Of a stretch of DNA of 6,001 nucleotides, positions 1-6,001 are shown in pieces (within the stretch, counting starts at the first letter, position 1; every line of letters begins with the position of its first letter). Both the position numbers and the translations under genes were made by a program. The stretch spans positions 1 to 6,001 of the forward strand of contig CAJWGZ010000062.1 in the NCBI GenBank assembly GCA_913041075.1. The letters run 5' to 3'. This DNA comes from an uncultured Fidelibacterota bacterium. GTDB taxonomy: Bacteria; Fidelibacterota; Marinisomatia; Marinisomatales; TCS55. The notes below the pieces were generated by a model that searched no databases, was not told the origin of the DNA, and was given only the letters and a program-made list of their open reading frames with translations.

Positions 1-631
1 GTAAACTCAACTTACCATGAATATCATTACTACTGTATCCATCCATACCTTTTTCCAACAGAAAACCACGAACAACACCATCATCATCCTTGGCCCAGAC
101 TACAGCCACGTCTGCAATACTGCCGTTGGTGATCCACATTTTTGATCCATTAATAATCCAATCAGCTCCGTTTCTTTTGGCTGTGGTGGACAGACCTCCT
201 GCATCCGAACCATAATTAGGTTCAGTTAAACCAAAACAACCGACCAGTTCACCTTTGCCTAAACCTGGTAGCCATTTTTCCTTTTGTTCAATTGATCCAA
301 AAGCATGGATAGGGTACATAACTAATGATCCCTGCACACTAGCAAAAGATCGCAAGCCTGAATCACCCCGCTCTAATTCATGAAGAATCAACCCGTAGGC
401 TACATTACTTACACCTGCACCACCAGATTCAACTGGAAGAGCAGAACCCATAAAACCCAACTCTCCAAGTTTTGAGACAAGTTCCATTGGAAATGTACCT
501 TGTTCGAAATGCTCATTAATTACCGGTATAAATTCGTTTTGCACAAATTCATGAGCAGTTTGCTGGATAAGCAATTCTTCTTCAGTCAGTTCATCAGAAA
601 TATTGTAATAATCGGGCCCGAATTTTTTCAT
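1..631 (-). CDS. Acyl-CoA dehydrogenase, glutaryl-CoA dehydrogenase-like (N-terminal 210 residues; cut by window edge)
   Basis: This is a flavin-dependent acyl-CoA dehydrogenase. Members oxidise acyl-CoA at the alpha-beta bond and pass electrons to ETF; glutaryl-CoA dehydrogenase also decarboxylates, giving crotonyl-CoA. The ATG at 629-631 opens an uninterrupted frame to the left edge. Residues about 15-125 are the helical N-terminal domain. LRSFASVQGSLVMYPI (93-108) closely resembles the GCDH signature, including the Arg-Ser pair (R94, S95) that contacts the glutaryl group in characterised GCDH, although the usual Tyr before it is Leu. GCFGLTEPNYGSD (131-143) and WITNG (166-170) are the FAD/substrate motifs of the beta domain. 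The catalytic Glu lies in the missing C-terminal half (family length is about 390), so substrate cannot be fixed. It starts 26 nt after the acyltransferase stop with no clear Shine-Dalgarno, so co-transcription is likely. The family call is near certain; the glutaryl-CoA specificity is inferred from motif likeness. Confidence 0.92.
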   Translation of the reverse strand, partial: MKKFGPDYYNISDELTEEELLIQQTAHEFVQNEFIPVINEHFEQGTFPMELVSKLGELGFMGSALPVESGGAGVSNVAYGLILHELERGDSGLRSFASVQGSLVMYPIHAFGSIEQKEKWLPGLGKGELVGCFGLTEPNYGSDAGGLSTTAKRNGADWIINGSKMWITNGSIADVAVVWAKDDDGVVRGFLLEKGMDGYSSNDIHGKLSL

Positions 632-657
632 ATATATAGCTTTCTTATTTCTAGAAA

Positions 658-1701
658 TTACGTCGATGCAGCCTGTTTTTCATAACTATGACAAATTAAA
701 TCACGCTGTTCAGGAATACCCAATGAAATAAGAAATGGGTCTGTCTTTTGCCGATTGGTGAAGTCTTTCTTACAGGAAATATCCTGCCAATTCTGTCCGG
801 TAATAATTTGTCCAATGGATCCACCTAAGGTATTTCCAGGACCAAGTAAAACCAATTTATCTGGACAAAATTCTTTTATCGCCACGTTCATAGCCGTAGT
901 AAAGTCATACGTTTTACAAACCTGATGACCAAGCGTATAATTCCAAAGATCGTTTGAATTCGTTGCCCATGGAGACCAAATGTATCCCCGTCCATCTACA
1001 AGCGGAACAATCGGTTTTTGAAACATTTTCTCGGGAAGCGTGGTAAGTGCTTTTCCAGATACCGATTCCAGAAGTGGTGTATGGTAGGCTGCATGGTAAG
1101 GTAATTGAAACGGATATTTATCTTTGTGAGGCAGTGATTTTAACAGCTTATCCAGCGCTTTTTGCGCGCCGCCAATAACAAAATATCCGCCAAGATAAAT
1201 GGATATGTTTGCTCCTGCTTTTTCCACCTCTTTCAGGGTCTTTGCTTTTATTGCTTCGTCCACCTGCCAGTTGTCATCGGTAACTGAGTAGATGATCTGT
1301 CCGCCAATAATAGTGTCTTTCATCATGGATCCCATGGTGTCAATCAGGGTGTAGGCATTTTCATGCTTTAGCGCGCCGCCGAGCGCCAGTGCTGAGTACC
1401 AGCCCATGGAATTCCCGGTTATGGCAACGATTTCAAATCTGGATTGATCAATTGATAAAAAGTCAGCCAAGCTACAGGCGTAGATCAGGGTCGAAGCATG
1501 CTCACCTTTCATGTGTATCTTGGCTTTGAAGGGTTGAGAATCCAATTCAGAAAGTGTTGGCAAACCGGCCGTGTTCCGCTTTTCATCCATGAAAATAATC
1601 CGATCCTTTGCCAGTGCACCATAGGTCTTTAAATACCCGGATGTTTCCCGTGTATAACTTCCTCGCCCAGGACAAATGATAACAATGCGTTCTTTACCCA
1701 T
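658..1701 (-). CDS. FabD-like acyltransferase (malonyl-CoA:ACP transacylase superfamily) with altered substrate pocket
   Basis: This 347-residue protein has the FabD/acyltransferase fold, which carries acyl groups from CoA to ACP through a Ser-linked intermediate. Visible: nucleophile Ser98 in GNSMG (96-100), catalytic His207 in AYHTPLL, Gln260 near FabD Gln250, and LGPGNTL (286-292), matching the C-terminal GPG motif. Ser98-to-His207 spacing is 109, the same as in E. coli FabD (Ser92, His201). The residue matching malonate-binding Arg117 is Met123, at identical spacing (+25 from Ser), within DTMGSMM where FabD has LRGKFM. PGQGSQ has become PGRGSY (11-16) and GHSLG has become GNSMG. A malonyl substrate is therefore doubtful; acetyl, branched-chain or another uncharged acyl group is possible. 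The ATG at 1699-1701 is chosen because MGKERIVIICPGRG aligns with family N-termini. A longer in-frame start at 1797 would only add E1-overlapping sequence. It overlaps the E1 stop by 8 nt. Confidence 0.85.
   Translation of the reverse strand: MGKERIVIICPGRGSYTRETSGYLKTYGALAKDRIIFMDEKRNTAGLPTLSELDSQPFKAKIHMKGEHASTLIYACSLADFLSIDQSRFEIVAITGNSMGWYSALALGGALKHENAYTLIDTMGSMMKDTIIGGQIIYSVTDDNWQVDEAIKAKTLKEVEKAGANISIYLGGYFVIGGAQKALDKLLKSLPHKDKYPFQLPYHAAYHTPLLESVSGKALTTLPEKMFQKPIVPLVDGRGYIWSPWATNSNDLWNYTLGHQVCKTYDFTTAMNVAIKEFCPDKLVLLGPGNTLGGSIGQIITGQNWQDISCKKDFTNRQKTDPFLISLGIPEQRDLICHSYEKQAAST
1694..1701 (-). other. Stop/start overlap coupling E1 to the FabD-like acyltransferase
   Basis: On the minus strand the acyltransferase ATG precedes the E1 TAA in the string ATGGGTAA, so the two frames share 8 nt. 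Upstream of the ATG there is only a poor GGA-type match and no strong Shine-Dalgarno. Such overlaps usually mean that ribosomes finishing E1 re-initiate on the next gene, tying the two products' levels together. The overlap is seen directly; the coupling is inferred. Confidence 0.7.
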
Positions 1702-3907
1702 TAACCAGTTCCAACGCGTGTTTGATGATACTTTCTTTGCTGGGCAGGGTGACCGTTGCCGCCTCACCCAGCGGAATAAAACTGTCCTCTGCAGCATGCA
1801 ATTTGATAGTTAATCGCTTATTGGTTACACTGGCCATGTCCGCAATAAGTCCTTCTCCATGGCAACCTCTTTTCCTGCATTCATCTACAATCAGCACCTT
1901 CGCGCATGTGCCGATTGCTTTCAGAAGATTTGGAAGGTTAATATCAGATAGCCATCTTAAATCGATCACTTTTATCTTTTTCTTCAGTTTCTTTTCAATC
2001 TCTTTCTGTGCCTGCAGAGACAAATACAATCCATTTCCGTAAGTGATTATGGTCAGTGCCTTTCCCCTCCCGTGCTCGCCAAATTCACCAATAGGTAGCT
2101 CTTCTTTTAGATCGGGATATTTAAAATTCCACTCGCCGTCTTTGGGCTTATGCAGGTCCTTTATCATATACAACGCAATCGGTTCAACAAACACAGTGAT
2201 TCGGCCGTTTTTATAGGCTTCGCGTACGGCGGTCCTGAGCATCTTAACAGCATCGTGGCCATTGGACGGACATGCCAGAATCACACCGGGAAGATCTCGA
2301 AAAACTGCCAGAGAATTATCATTATGAAAATGGCCGCCGAATCCTTTCTGATACGCTAACCCCGGCACGCGTAATACCATCGGATTCATGAATTGTCCTT
2401 CGCTGAAAAAGGCTAAAGTTGACGCTTCTCCACGTAATTGATCTTCAGCATTGTGGAAATAAGCTAAAAATTGAATCTCCGGAATCGGAACAAATCCATT
2501 ATGGGCAAAACCTATCGCAGAACCGATGATCGAGGTTTCATCCAGTGGACTGTTAAAGACACGGCGCATCCCGAATTGACTGTGAAGATCAGCTGTTACA
2601 TGGTACACACCGCCCTTTTGGGCCACGTCTTCCCCAAATACCAGCGTATTGGGATAACGAAGCATAATATCTGAAAGACCATAATTAAGTAGTTTTGCCA
2701 TGTGCTGAGGCTGGCCCAACCGCGCAGATTTCTTTCCAAAAATAGCTTCCCGATCTTTTTGACCTGGTATAGTCGGAACTGTTCGATTGAACGTATGTGC
2801 TGTGATTGATTCCATCACATTTTCCGCAGTTTTTAGTTTCGGTCTTTTTGCTGCTGATTCACACACATGATTTATGGTTTGTCTCGCAGATTCATATAGA
2901 TTCAAAATATCATCTGCTGATAAACATCTGTTTTGAATCAGGATCCGGGATGAATGAAGCAGAGGATCGTTGAATTCTGTCTTTTCAATGGTTTCTTGTT
3001 TGTGATACCCAGACTCTATATCCGATCCGGCATGACCCATTAACCGGATCGTTTTCATATGGATGAAAACAGGTGACCGGTGATTTCGGCAATACGATTC
3101 TGCTTCTTTTGATTTTTCAATCAGATCGATTAGGTTTAATCCATCGCAAGCGATATACTTATAACCAGGGCGGTTCACGAAAGAATCCCTGATCCAATTC
3201 TCAGGTGTGGGCACCGAAATACCAATACCGTTATCCTCGCAAATAAATACAATGGGAACATGTCCACCTTGGTGTGTCACCCAGCTGGCCGTATTGAATC
3301 CTCCCAGAGCCGTAGAATGATTTATACTCGCATCACCAAAACTGCAAAGAACAACGCTGTCATTTTTCAGTTCCCTTTCCTGAATATCAAGATCACGCGC
3401 CCGGTCTATAGAAAGTGCTACACCAACAGCTTTAGGAACGTGGCTGGAAACTGTGCTGGTTTGTGGCGGTATATTTAGTTTTTTACTACCAAACACCTTA
3501 TGCCTGCCTCCACTGATAGGATCATCTGCGGATGCAGTAAAAGAAAGTGCGAGATCGTACAGAGGTGTGGTCCCCGGCGTCTGCCTTGAGCGCTCTATAA
3601 ATAATGCACCGCTGCGATAATGCAGAAACGCCATATCTGTGTAAGGGAATATCTTTCCAAAGACGGCATTGCCCTCATGGCCGGAACTTCCGATGGTGTA
3701 ATAACACTTCCCGTCATCCTTCATAAGCCTTGCTTTCAGATCCATGTGCCGGCTCAACACCTGAGACTCAAATAATGAAACCAAATCCGATGGCTTTATG
3801 TTTGTATGAGAAAGAGGAAGATCGATTCGGGCTTGCGGGAGGTTCCCTGACTTCACAAAGGATGTGAAATTATTATCAATGATTTCGGCTCGGTTAAATA
3901 AAGACAT
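1694..3907 (-). CDS. Fused alpha+beta E1 of a branched-chain-type 2-oxoacid dehydrogenase (ThDP-dependent)
   Basis: This 737-residue protein joins E1-alpha and E1-beta, usually separate subunits. E1 decarboxylates a 2-oxoacid on thiamine diphosphate and passes the acyl group to lipoyl-E2. The alpha part (about 40-375) has YYTIGSSGHEG (69-79), the BCKDH-like stretch KVFGSKKLNIPPQT (137-150), a ThDP/Mg motif from GDA (191-193) to EDN (224-226), and RLMGHAGSD (288-296), matching the active-site loop with its His. The beta part (about 400-737) has LVFGEDVAQKGGVY (422-435), PLDETSIIG (454-462) with the conserved Glu457, GGHFHND (524-530), PGVILACPSNGHDA (540-553) and a transketolase C-terminal domain around 615-715. 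The KK-rich run at 639-645 is solvent-type sequence. BCKDH-like motifs suggest a branched-chain substrate, but this is not proven. No E2 or E3 gene lies in the window. AGGA at 3911-3914 is only 3 nt from the ATG, a weak ribosome site. Confidence 0.9.
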   Translation of the reverse strand: MSLFNRAEIIDNNFTSFVKSGNLPQARIDLPLSHTNIKPSDLVSLFESQVLSRHMDLKARLMKDDGKCYYTIGSSGHEGNAVFGKIFPYTDMAFLHYRSGALFIERSRQTPGTTPLYDLALSFTASADDPISGGRHKVFGSKKLNIPPQTSTVSSHVPKAVGVALSIDRARDLDIQERELKNDSVVLCSFGDASINHSTALGGFNTASWVTHQGGHVPIVFICEDNGIGISVPTPENWIRDSFVNRPGYKYIACDGLNLIDLIEKSKEAESYCRNHRSPVFIHMKTIRLMGHAGSDIESGYHKQETIEKTEFNDPLLHSSRILIQNRCLSADDILNLYESARQTINHVCESAAKRPKLKTAENVMESITAHTFNRTVPTIPGQKDREAIFGKKSARLGQPQHMAKLLNYGLSDIMLRYPNTLVFGEDVAQKGGVYHVTADLHSQFGMRRVFNSPLDETSIIGSAIGFAHNGFVPIPEIQFLAYFHNAEDQLRGEASTLAFFSEGQFMNPMVLRVPGLAYQKGFGGHFHNDNSLAVFRDLPGVILACPSNGHDAVKMLRTAVREAYKNGRITVFVEPIALYMIKDLHKPKDGEWNFKYPDLKEELPIGEFGEHGRGKALTIITYGNGLYLSLQAQKEIEKKLKKKIKVIDLRWLSDINLPNLLKAIGTCAKVLIVDECRKRGCHGEGLIADMASVTNKRLTIKLHAAEDSFIPLGEAATVTLPSKESIIKHALELVNG

Positions 3908-3922
3908 GTGTCCTAAAGATAT

Positions 3923-4137
3923 TTAAATCAGCCCGTGGTCCGCGAATGAATACACTTCATTCCCAGCAATGATCAGATGATCATGGACCACCACATCAAT
4001 GGACTGTGATGCTTCCTTTAATTTATTTGTTATGGCCAGATCCTCTTTACTCGGGTTTGGATTACCACTGAGGTGGTTATGAACGAACACCAACGCAGGC
4101 GCTGGCGGTGTCCTTCAGATGATTTTTTTACAGCCAT
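3923..4137 (-). pseudogene. radC: radC remnant: N- and C-terminal ends joined out of frame by an internal deletion
   Basis: RadC is a JAMM/MPN-domain protein of unsettled function, about 220-230 residues long. An ATG at 4135-4137 reads MAVKKSSEGHRQRLR, with the GHRxRLR signature of one RadC subfamily's N-terminus. It then runs into a wrong frame and stops at 4030-4032 after 35 codons. In another frame, from 4114 to the TAA at 3923-3925, lies a RadC C-terminus: APALVFVHNH, then SGNPNPSKEDLAIT, then VVVHDHLII and a final HGLI. The JAMM pattern H-x-H-x7-S-x2-D survives, but HNHPSG is HNHLSG. That frame has a TGA at 4115-4117 and no good start. The middle, roughly 140 codons including the JAMM glutamate, is missing. 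The junction (about 4094-4104) fits both reading frames. It sits 28 nt after thyX and 15 nt before E1, inside the operon. The product is almost certainly non-functional. Confidence 0.85.
4094..4104 (-). other. Putative deletion junction in radC (short shared sequence)
   Basis: The 11-nt string CAGCGCCTGCG (minus strand) ends the N-terminal reading as Gln-Arg-Leu-Arg and, one frame over, begins the C-terminal reading as Pro-Ala-Pro-Ala-Leu. One sequence serving both conserved ends is what recombination or slippage between two short direct repeats would leave. The two original copies cannot be seen here, so the mechanism is inference. Confidence 0.5.
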
Positions 4138-4165
4138 ATCCGGTTTAGGGTTAAAGCCTTTGAAA

Positions 4166-5128
4166 CTACTTCTTCAGCTGTTTAAGCTTGGTCTTGAATT
4201 CGCGTAACTCACGTACGTTGCCAATTTCGATCTCTCCTGAAGCCCACTTCAGCTTAAAGTCATCTTCAGAATCACTCCCGCCCTGCTTTTGATAGAGGGG
4301 GAAAAGGTCCGCATCTTCCCTGCGTTTGTTATTATGCAGGGTTGCGGTAATCTGGTAAGCCACATCTTCAAGAATGTCATCAATTACTCGATCAGGAAGA
4401 CGCTGCTCCAGCAGGCTTTGTTCGATCCGGGAAAAACGTAAACCGCTGACCACATAGTCCTGGTAGGCTTCCCAAGCAAATGGCGCCACTTTTTTTACCG
4501 CCTTCGCCATGGCATCGGAGTAGACTCGGATTTCATACTGGGCATGGCTGTCAGAGCGCAGACCAATAAAATGCAACAGGTTGTGCAGGTCATTCTTCCA
4601 GTACCATTCTGTATAGAGATTCACCGGTAGGATGGCCCGGATTAGTTCCCGCGCCAAACCGGCTTCGTTCAGTTCCTTATACATATCAAAACTGCGCTCG
4701 GATATTTCCTTGAAATATTTCATTACCTTATCGGTGAGTTGCTTGGGTACATTGCCCGAACGACCTTGTTTATTGAGGGCGCTTTGGAATTGAATATGTT
4801 TGGACTCAGGATAATAAAACTCGTCCCGAGCTTCTGAGTAGCGCAATGAATATTCATTAATGTTGGCGGTACGGTGCCGCACCCACTGGCGAGCCACAAA
4901 AATGGGCATCTTGCAGTGAAACTTGAATTCCACCATTTCAAATGGTGTGGTGTGGCGGTGGCGCATCAAGTAGCGAATGAGGCCACGGTCTTGACTCACT
5001 TTGCTGGTGCCCTTGCCGTAACTTACCCGAGCAGCCTGCACAATGGCATCGTCCCCGCCCATGGAATCCACCAACCGGACAAAACCTTTATCTAAACACT
5101 TAACTGCATCTTTTGGTATTTTTGTCAT
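4166..5128 (-). CDS. thyX: FAD-dependent thymidylate synthase ThyX
   Basis: ThyX methylates dUMP to dTMP using methylene-tetrahydrofolate, with FAD and NAD(P)H as reductant, which makes DNA synthesis independent of ThyA. The 320-residue protein carries the full ThyX signature RHR-x7-S-x-R as R84-H85-R86, S94 and R96 (in RHRTANINEYSLRY). The N-terminus has LVDSMGGDDAIVQAARVSYG (19-38); RHRHTTPFEM (56-65) is part of the FAD/folate region. ELIRAILPVNLYTEWYW (161-177) and LHNLLHFIGLRSDSHAQYEIR (181-201) form the dUMP-side helix, with R191. The ATG at 5126-5128 fits the family N-terminus. It lies 1 nt after the upstream phosphatase stop (TAAgATG), so translation is probably coupled; no Shine-Dalgarno is seen. 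At 320 residues it is longer than compact homologues of about 220-250. The extra length is mostly a charged C-terminal tail beyond about residue 275. Confidence 0.97.
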   Translation of the reverse strand: MTKIPKDAVKCLDKGFVRLVDSMGGDDAIVQAARVSYGKGTSKVSQDRGLIRYLMRHRHTTPFEMVEFKFHCKMPIFVARQWVRHRTANINEYSLRYSEARDEFYYPESKHIQFQSALNKQGRSGNVPKQLTDKVMKYFKEISERSFDMYKELNEAGLARELIRAILPVNLYTEWYWKNDLHNLLHFIGLRSDSHAQYEIRVYSDAMAKAVKKVAPFAWEAYQDYVVSGLRFSRIEQSLLEQRLPDRVIDDILEDVAYQITATLHNNKRREDADLFPLYQKQGGSDSEDDFKLKWASGEIEIGNVRELREFKTKLKQLKK

Positions 5129-5129
5129 C

Positions 5130-5912
5130 TTATGTATTTGCGGTAAGCACTTTATACGTTTTATCTACAGCTTGGATATCCCCAGCAATCAAACCTGGTT
5201 CTATTAATGTCTTTTCCTGATTAAAACTAATATTATTGCCGTTTAGGTCAATAACTTTTCCACCCGCTTCTTGGATGATGCACGTCCCCGCACAAATATC
5301 CCATTCGTTCTTAGGACGCAGGGACGCAAATATATCCGCTTGACCAGCTGCGGTAAGACCTAGCTTGTAGGCCACCGAACCGATTGCTCTCAATTCACCA
5401 AATGCACCAGCATACGGTTCCCAGAGTCCCCGGCGAGTTTCCGACCGGCTATTCAGGATCACCATTTCACTCATCTTTTCCTTGGCTATGCAGTGAATCG
5501 GTTCACTATTCAAACAGGCGCCCTCATCCTGTGTTGCTGTAAAAGTTTCGCCGGTCACTGGATTGTACAGGATACCAATAGTCGGCTGACCACTTTCTAC
5601 CAAAGCAATGCTGACAACAAAATGAGGCACCCCTTCGATAAATTCCTTCGTTCCATCAAGAGGATCCACTACCCACACGCGTTCTTTTTCCAGTCGTTCA
5701 CGAGAATCCACCGTTTCTTCAGAAAGCCAACCATAATCTGGTCTTGCATTTAGTAGAATTTCTTTTAATCTAGTATCAGCTTCGTAGTCGGCAGTGGTTA
5801 CAGGATTGTGATACCCCTTTTCCTGTATTTCGTAATCGGCGTTGTAGTAGTTAAGAATAACGCTGCCCGCTTCAATGGCAGCTTCTTTCGCTATATTTAA
5901 TTCAGAACGCAT
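5130..5912 (-). CDS. cysQ: Inositol-monophosphatase superfamily phosphatase, likely 3'(2'),5'-bisphosphate nucleotidase CysQ
   Basis: This 260-residue Mg-dependent phosphatase has the normal family length. Metal-binding motifs are complete: TTADYEAD (39-46), WLSEET (62-67, E65/E66), WVVDPLDGTKEF (80-91, D83 and D86) and NEWDICAG (202-209, D205). DPLDGTKEF is typical of CysQ, which hydrolyses PAP (3'-phosphoadenosine 5'-phosphate) to AMP and so relieves inhibition of sulfotransferases and exoribonucleases. Inositol-phosphate or histidinol-phosphate phosphatase activity cannot be excluded from motifs alone. The ATG at 5910-5912 is preferred; an in-frame TTG two codons upstream (5916-5918) is the alternative. 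Neither has a Shine-Dalgarno. It is the first gene of the apparent operon, 28 nt downstream of a sigma70-like -10 box, and is followed after 1 nt by thyX. Confidence 0.88.
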   Translation of the reverse strand: MRSELNIAKEAAIEAGSVILNYYNADYEIQEKGYHNPVTTADYEADTRLKEILLNARPDYGWLSEETVDSRERLEKERVWVVDPLDGTKEFIEGVPHFVVSIALVESGQPTIGILYNPVTGETFTATQDEGACLNSEPIHCIAKEKMSEMVILNSRSETRRGLWEPYAGAFGELRAIGSVAYKLGLTAAGQADIFASLRPKNEWDICAGTCIIQEAGGKVIDLNGNNISFNQEKTLIEPGLIAGDIQAVDKTYKVLTANT

Positions 5913-5940
5913 GGGCAAAAGTTAGGTTGAATACTATATT

Positions 5941-5968
5941 TTTATAATTGTTTGATTGCTTTTCGCAA
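5941..5968 (-). promoter_or_regulatory. Candidate sigma70-like promoter for the cysQ-thyX operon
   Basis: Reading the minus strand, TTGCGA (5963-5968) and TATAAA (5941-5946) are separated by 16 nt and lie in an AT-rich stretch. The -10 ends 28 nt before the cysQ ATG, giving a leader of roughly 20 nt. The -10 matches consensus at 5 of 6 positions and the -35 at about 4 of 6. AT-rich DNA yields such matches by chance, and the bases beyond 6001 are not available. The rest of 5919-6001 shows no gene. Confidence 0.45.
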
Positions 5969-6001
5969 ATAAAAAATAAAATCTGCCATTTGGTAGTATA
6001 C

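Noticed and set aside
500..685. Plus-strand open frame over the acyl-CoA dehydrogenase start.
   Set aside because: It is antisense to a clearly conserved coding frame, has no recognisable domain and no supporting start context.
1702..1797. A 32-codon N-terminal extension of the FabD-like gene to an ATG at 1797.
   Set aside because: The extension reads a basic, Trp-rich string unlike the family and lies entirely over the E1 C-terminus in another frame. The ATG at 1701 aligns with family N-termini.
3944..3962. Perfect 7-bp inverted repeat GAATGAA-tacac-TTCATTC, considered as a terminator.
   Set aside because: The stem is AT-rich and short, has no following T-run on the minus strand, and is explained by the RadC codons for NEVYSFA.
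3969..3984. Palindrome ATGATCA-GA-TGATCAT, considered as an operator.
   Set aside because: It falls within codons for the conserved RadC motif HDHLIIA, is internal to the remnant, and has no second copy.
4123..4129. Run of seven T (A7 in coding sense) as the cause of the radC frameshift.
   Set aside because: The frame through the run reads a good RadC N-terminus (MAVKKSSEGHRQRLR), so the frame is lost after it, at about 4094-4104, and not at the run.
4723..4941. Minus-strand open frame of 72 codons inside thyX.
   Set aside because: It is a shifted frame of the ThyX catalytic-core coding sequence, with no family resemblance.
5950..6001. Plus-strand promoter for a divergent gene to the right.
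   Set aside because: The best TTGATT/TAAAAT pair has a 19-nt spacer, and no downstream gene is visible before the window ends.

Overview
The window is a compact, AT-leaning bacterial segment in which every supportable gene lies on the minus strand. In transcription order, from high to low coordinates, it reads: a CysQ/inositol-monophosphatase family phosphatase (5130-5912), FAD-dependent thymidylate synthase ThyX (4166-5128), a broken radC (3923-4137), a fused alpha+beta 2-oxoacid dehydrogenase E1 (1694-3907), a FabD-like acyltransferase (658-1701), and the N-terminal half of a glutaryl-CoA-dehydrogenase-like acyl-CoA dehydrogenase that runs off the left edge (1-631). Gaps are 1 nt (phosphatase/thyX), 28 nt (thyX/radC remnant), 15 nt (radC remnant/E1), an 8-nt overlap (E1/acyltransferase) and 26 nt. 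One operon is therefore likely, read from a sigma70-like promoter at 5941-5968. No terminator is visible inside it.

The organism cannot be named from this window. Shine-Dalgarno sequences are weak or absent, E1 is a fused BCKDH-type enzyme, and thymidylate synthase is ThyX. Together these suit a free-living heterotroph, possibly of a Bacteroidota- or Marinimicrobia-like marine lineage, but this is a low-confidence inference. There are no tRNAs, rRNAs, insertion sequences, CRISPR arrays or phage genes.

Two functional blocks are visible. The upstream block (phosphatase, ThyX, radC remnant) is nucleotide housekeeping. The downstream block (E1, FabD-like transferase, acyl-CoA dehydrogenase) is acyl-CoA metabolism: E1 decarboxylates a 2-oxoacid, the acyltransferase probably moves an acyl group between thiols, and the dehydrogenase desaturates an acyl-CoA. 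No E2 or E3 subunit lies in the window, so how the three cooperate is inference.

The two most notable points are these. (1) The radC remnant keeps both the N-terminal and C-terminal ends of the family but lacks the middle, and the ends join out of frame at a sequence that fits both, which looks like a deletion scar. (2) The FabD-like protein keeps the catalytic Ser/His at exact FabD spacing but has Met where FabD has the malonate-binding Arg, and it also changes the PGQGSQ and GHSLG motifs. This suggests a substrate other than malonyl-CoA.
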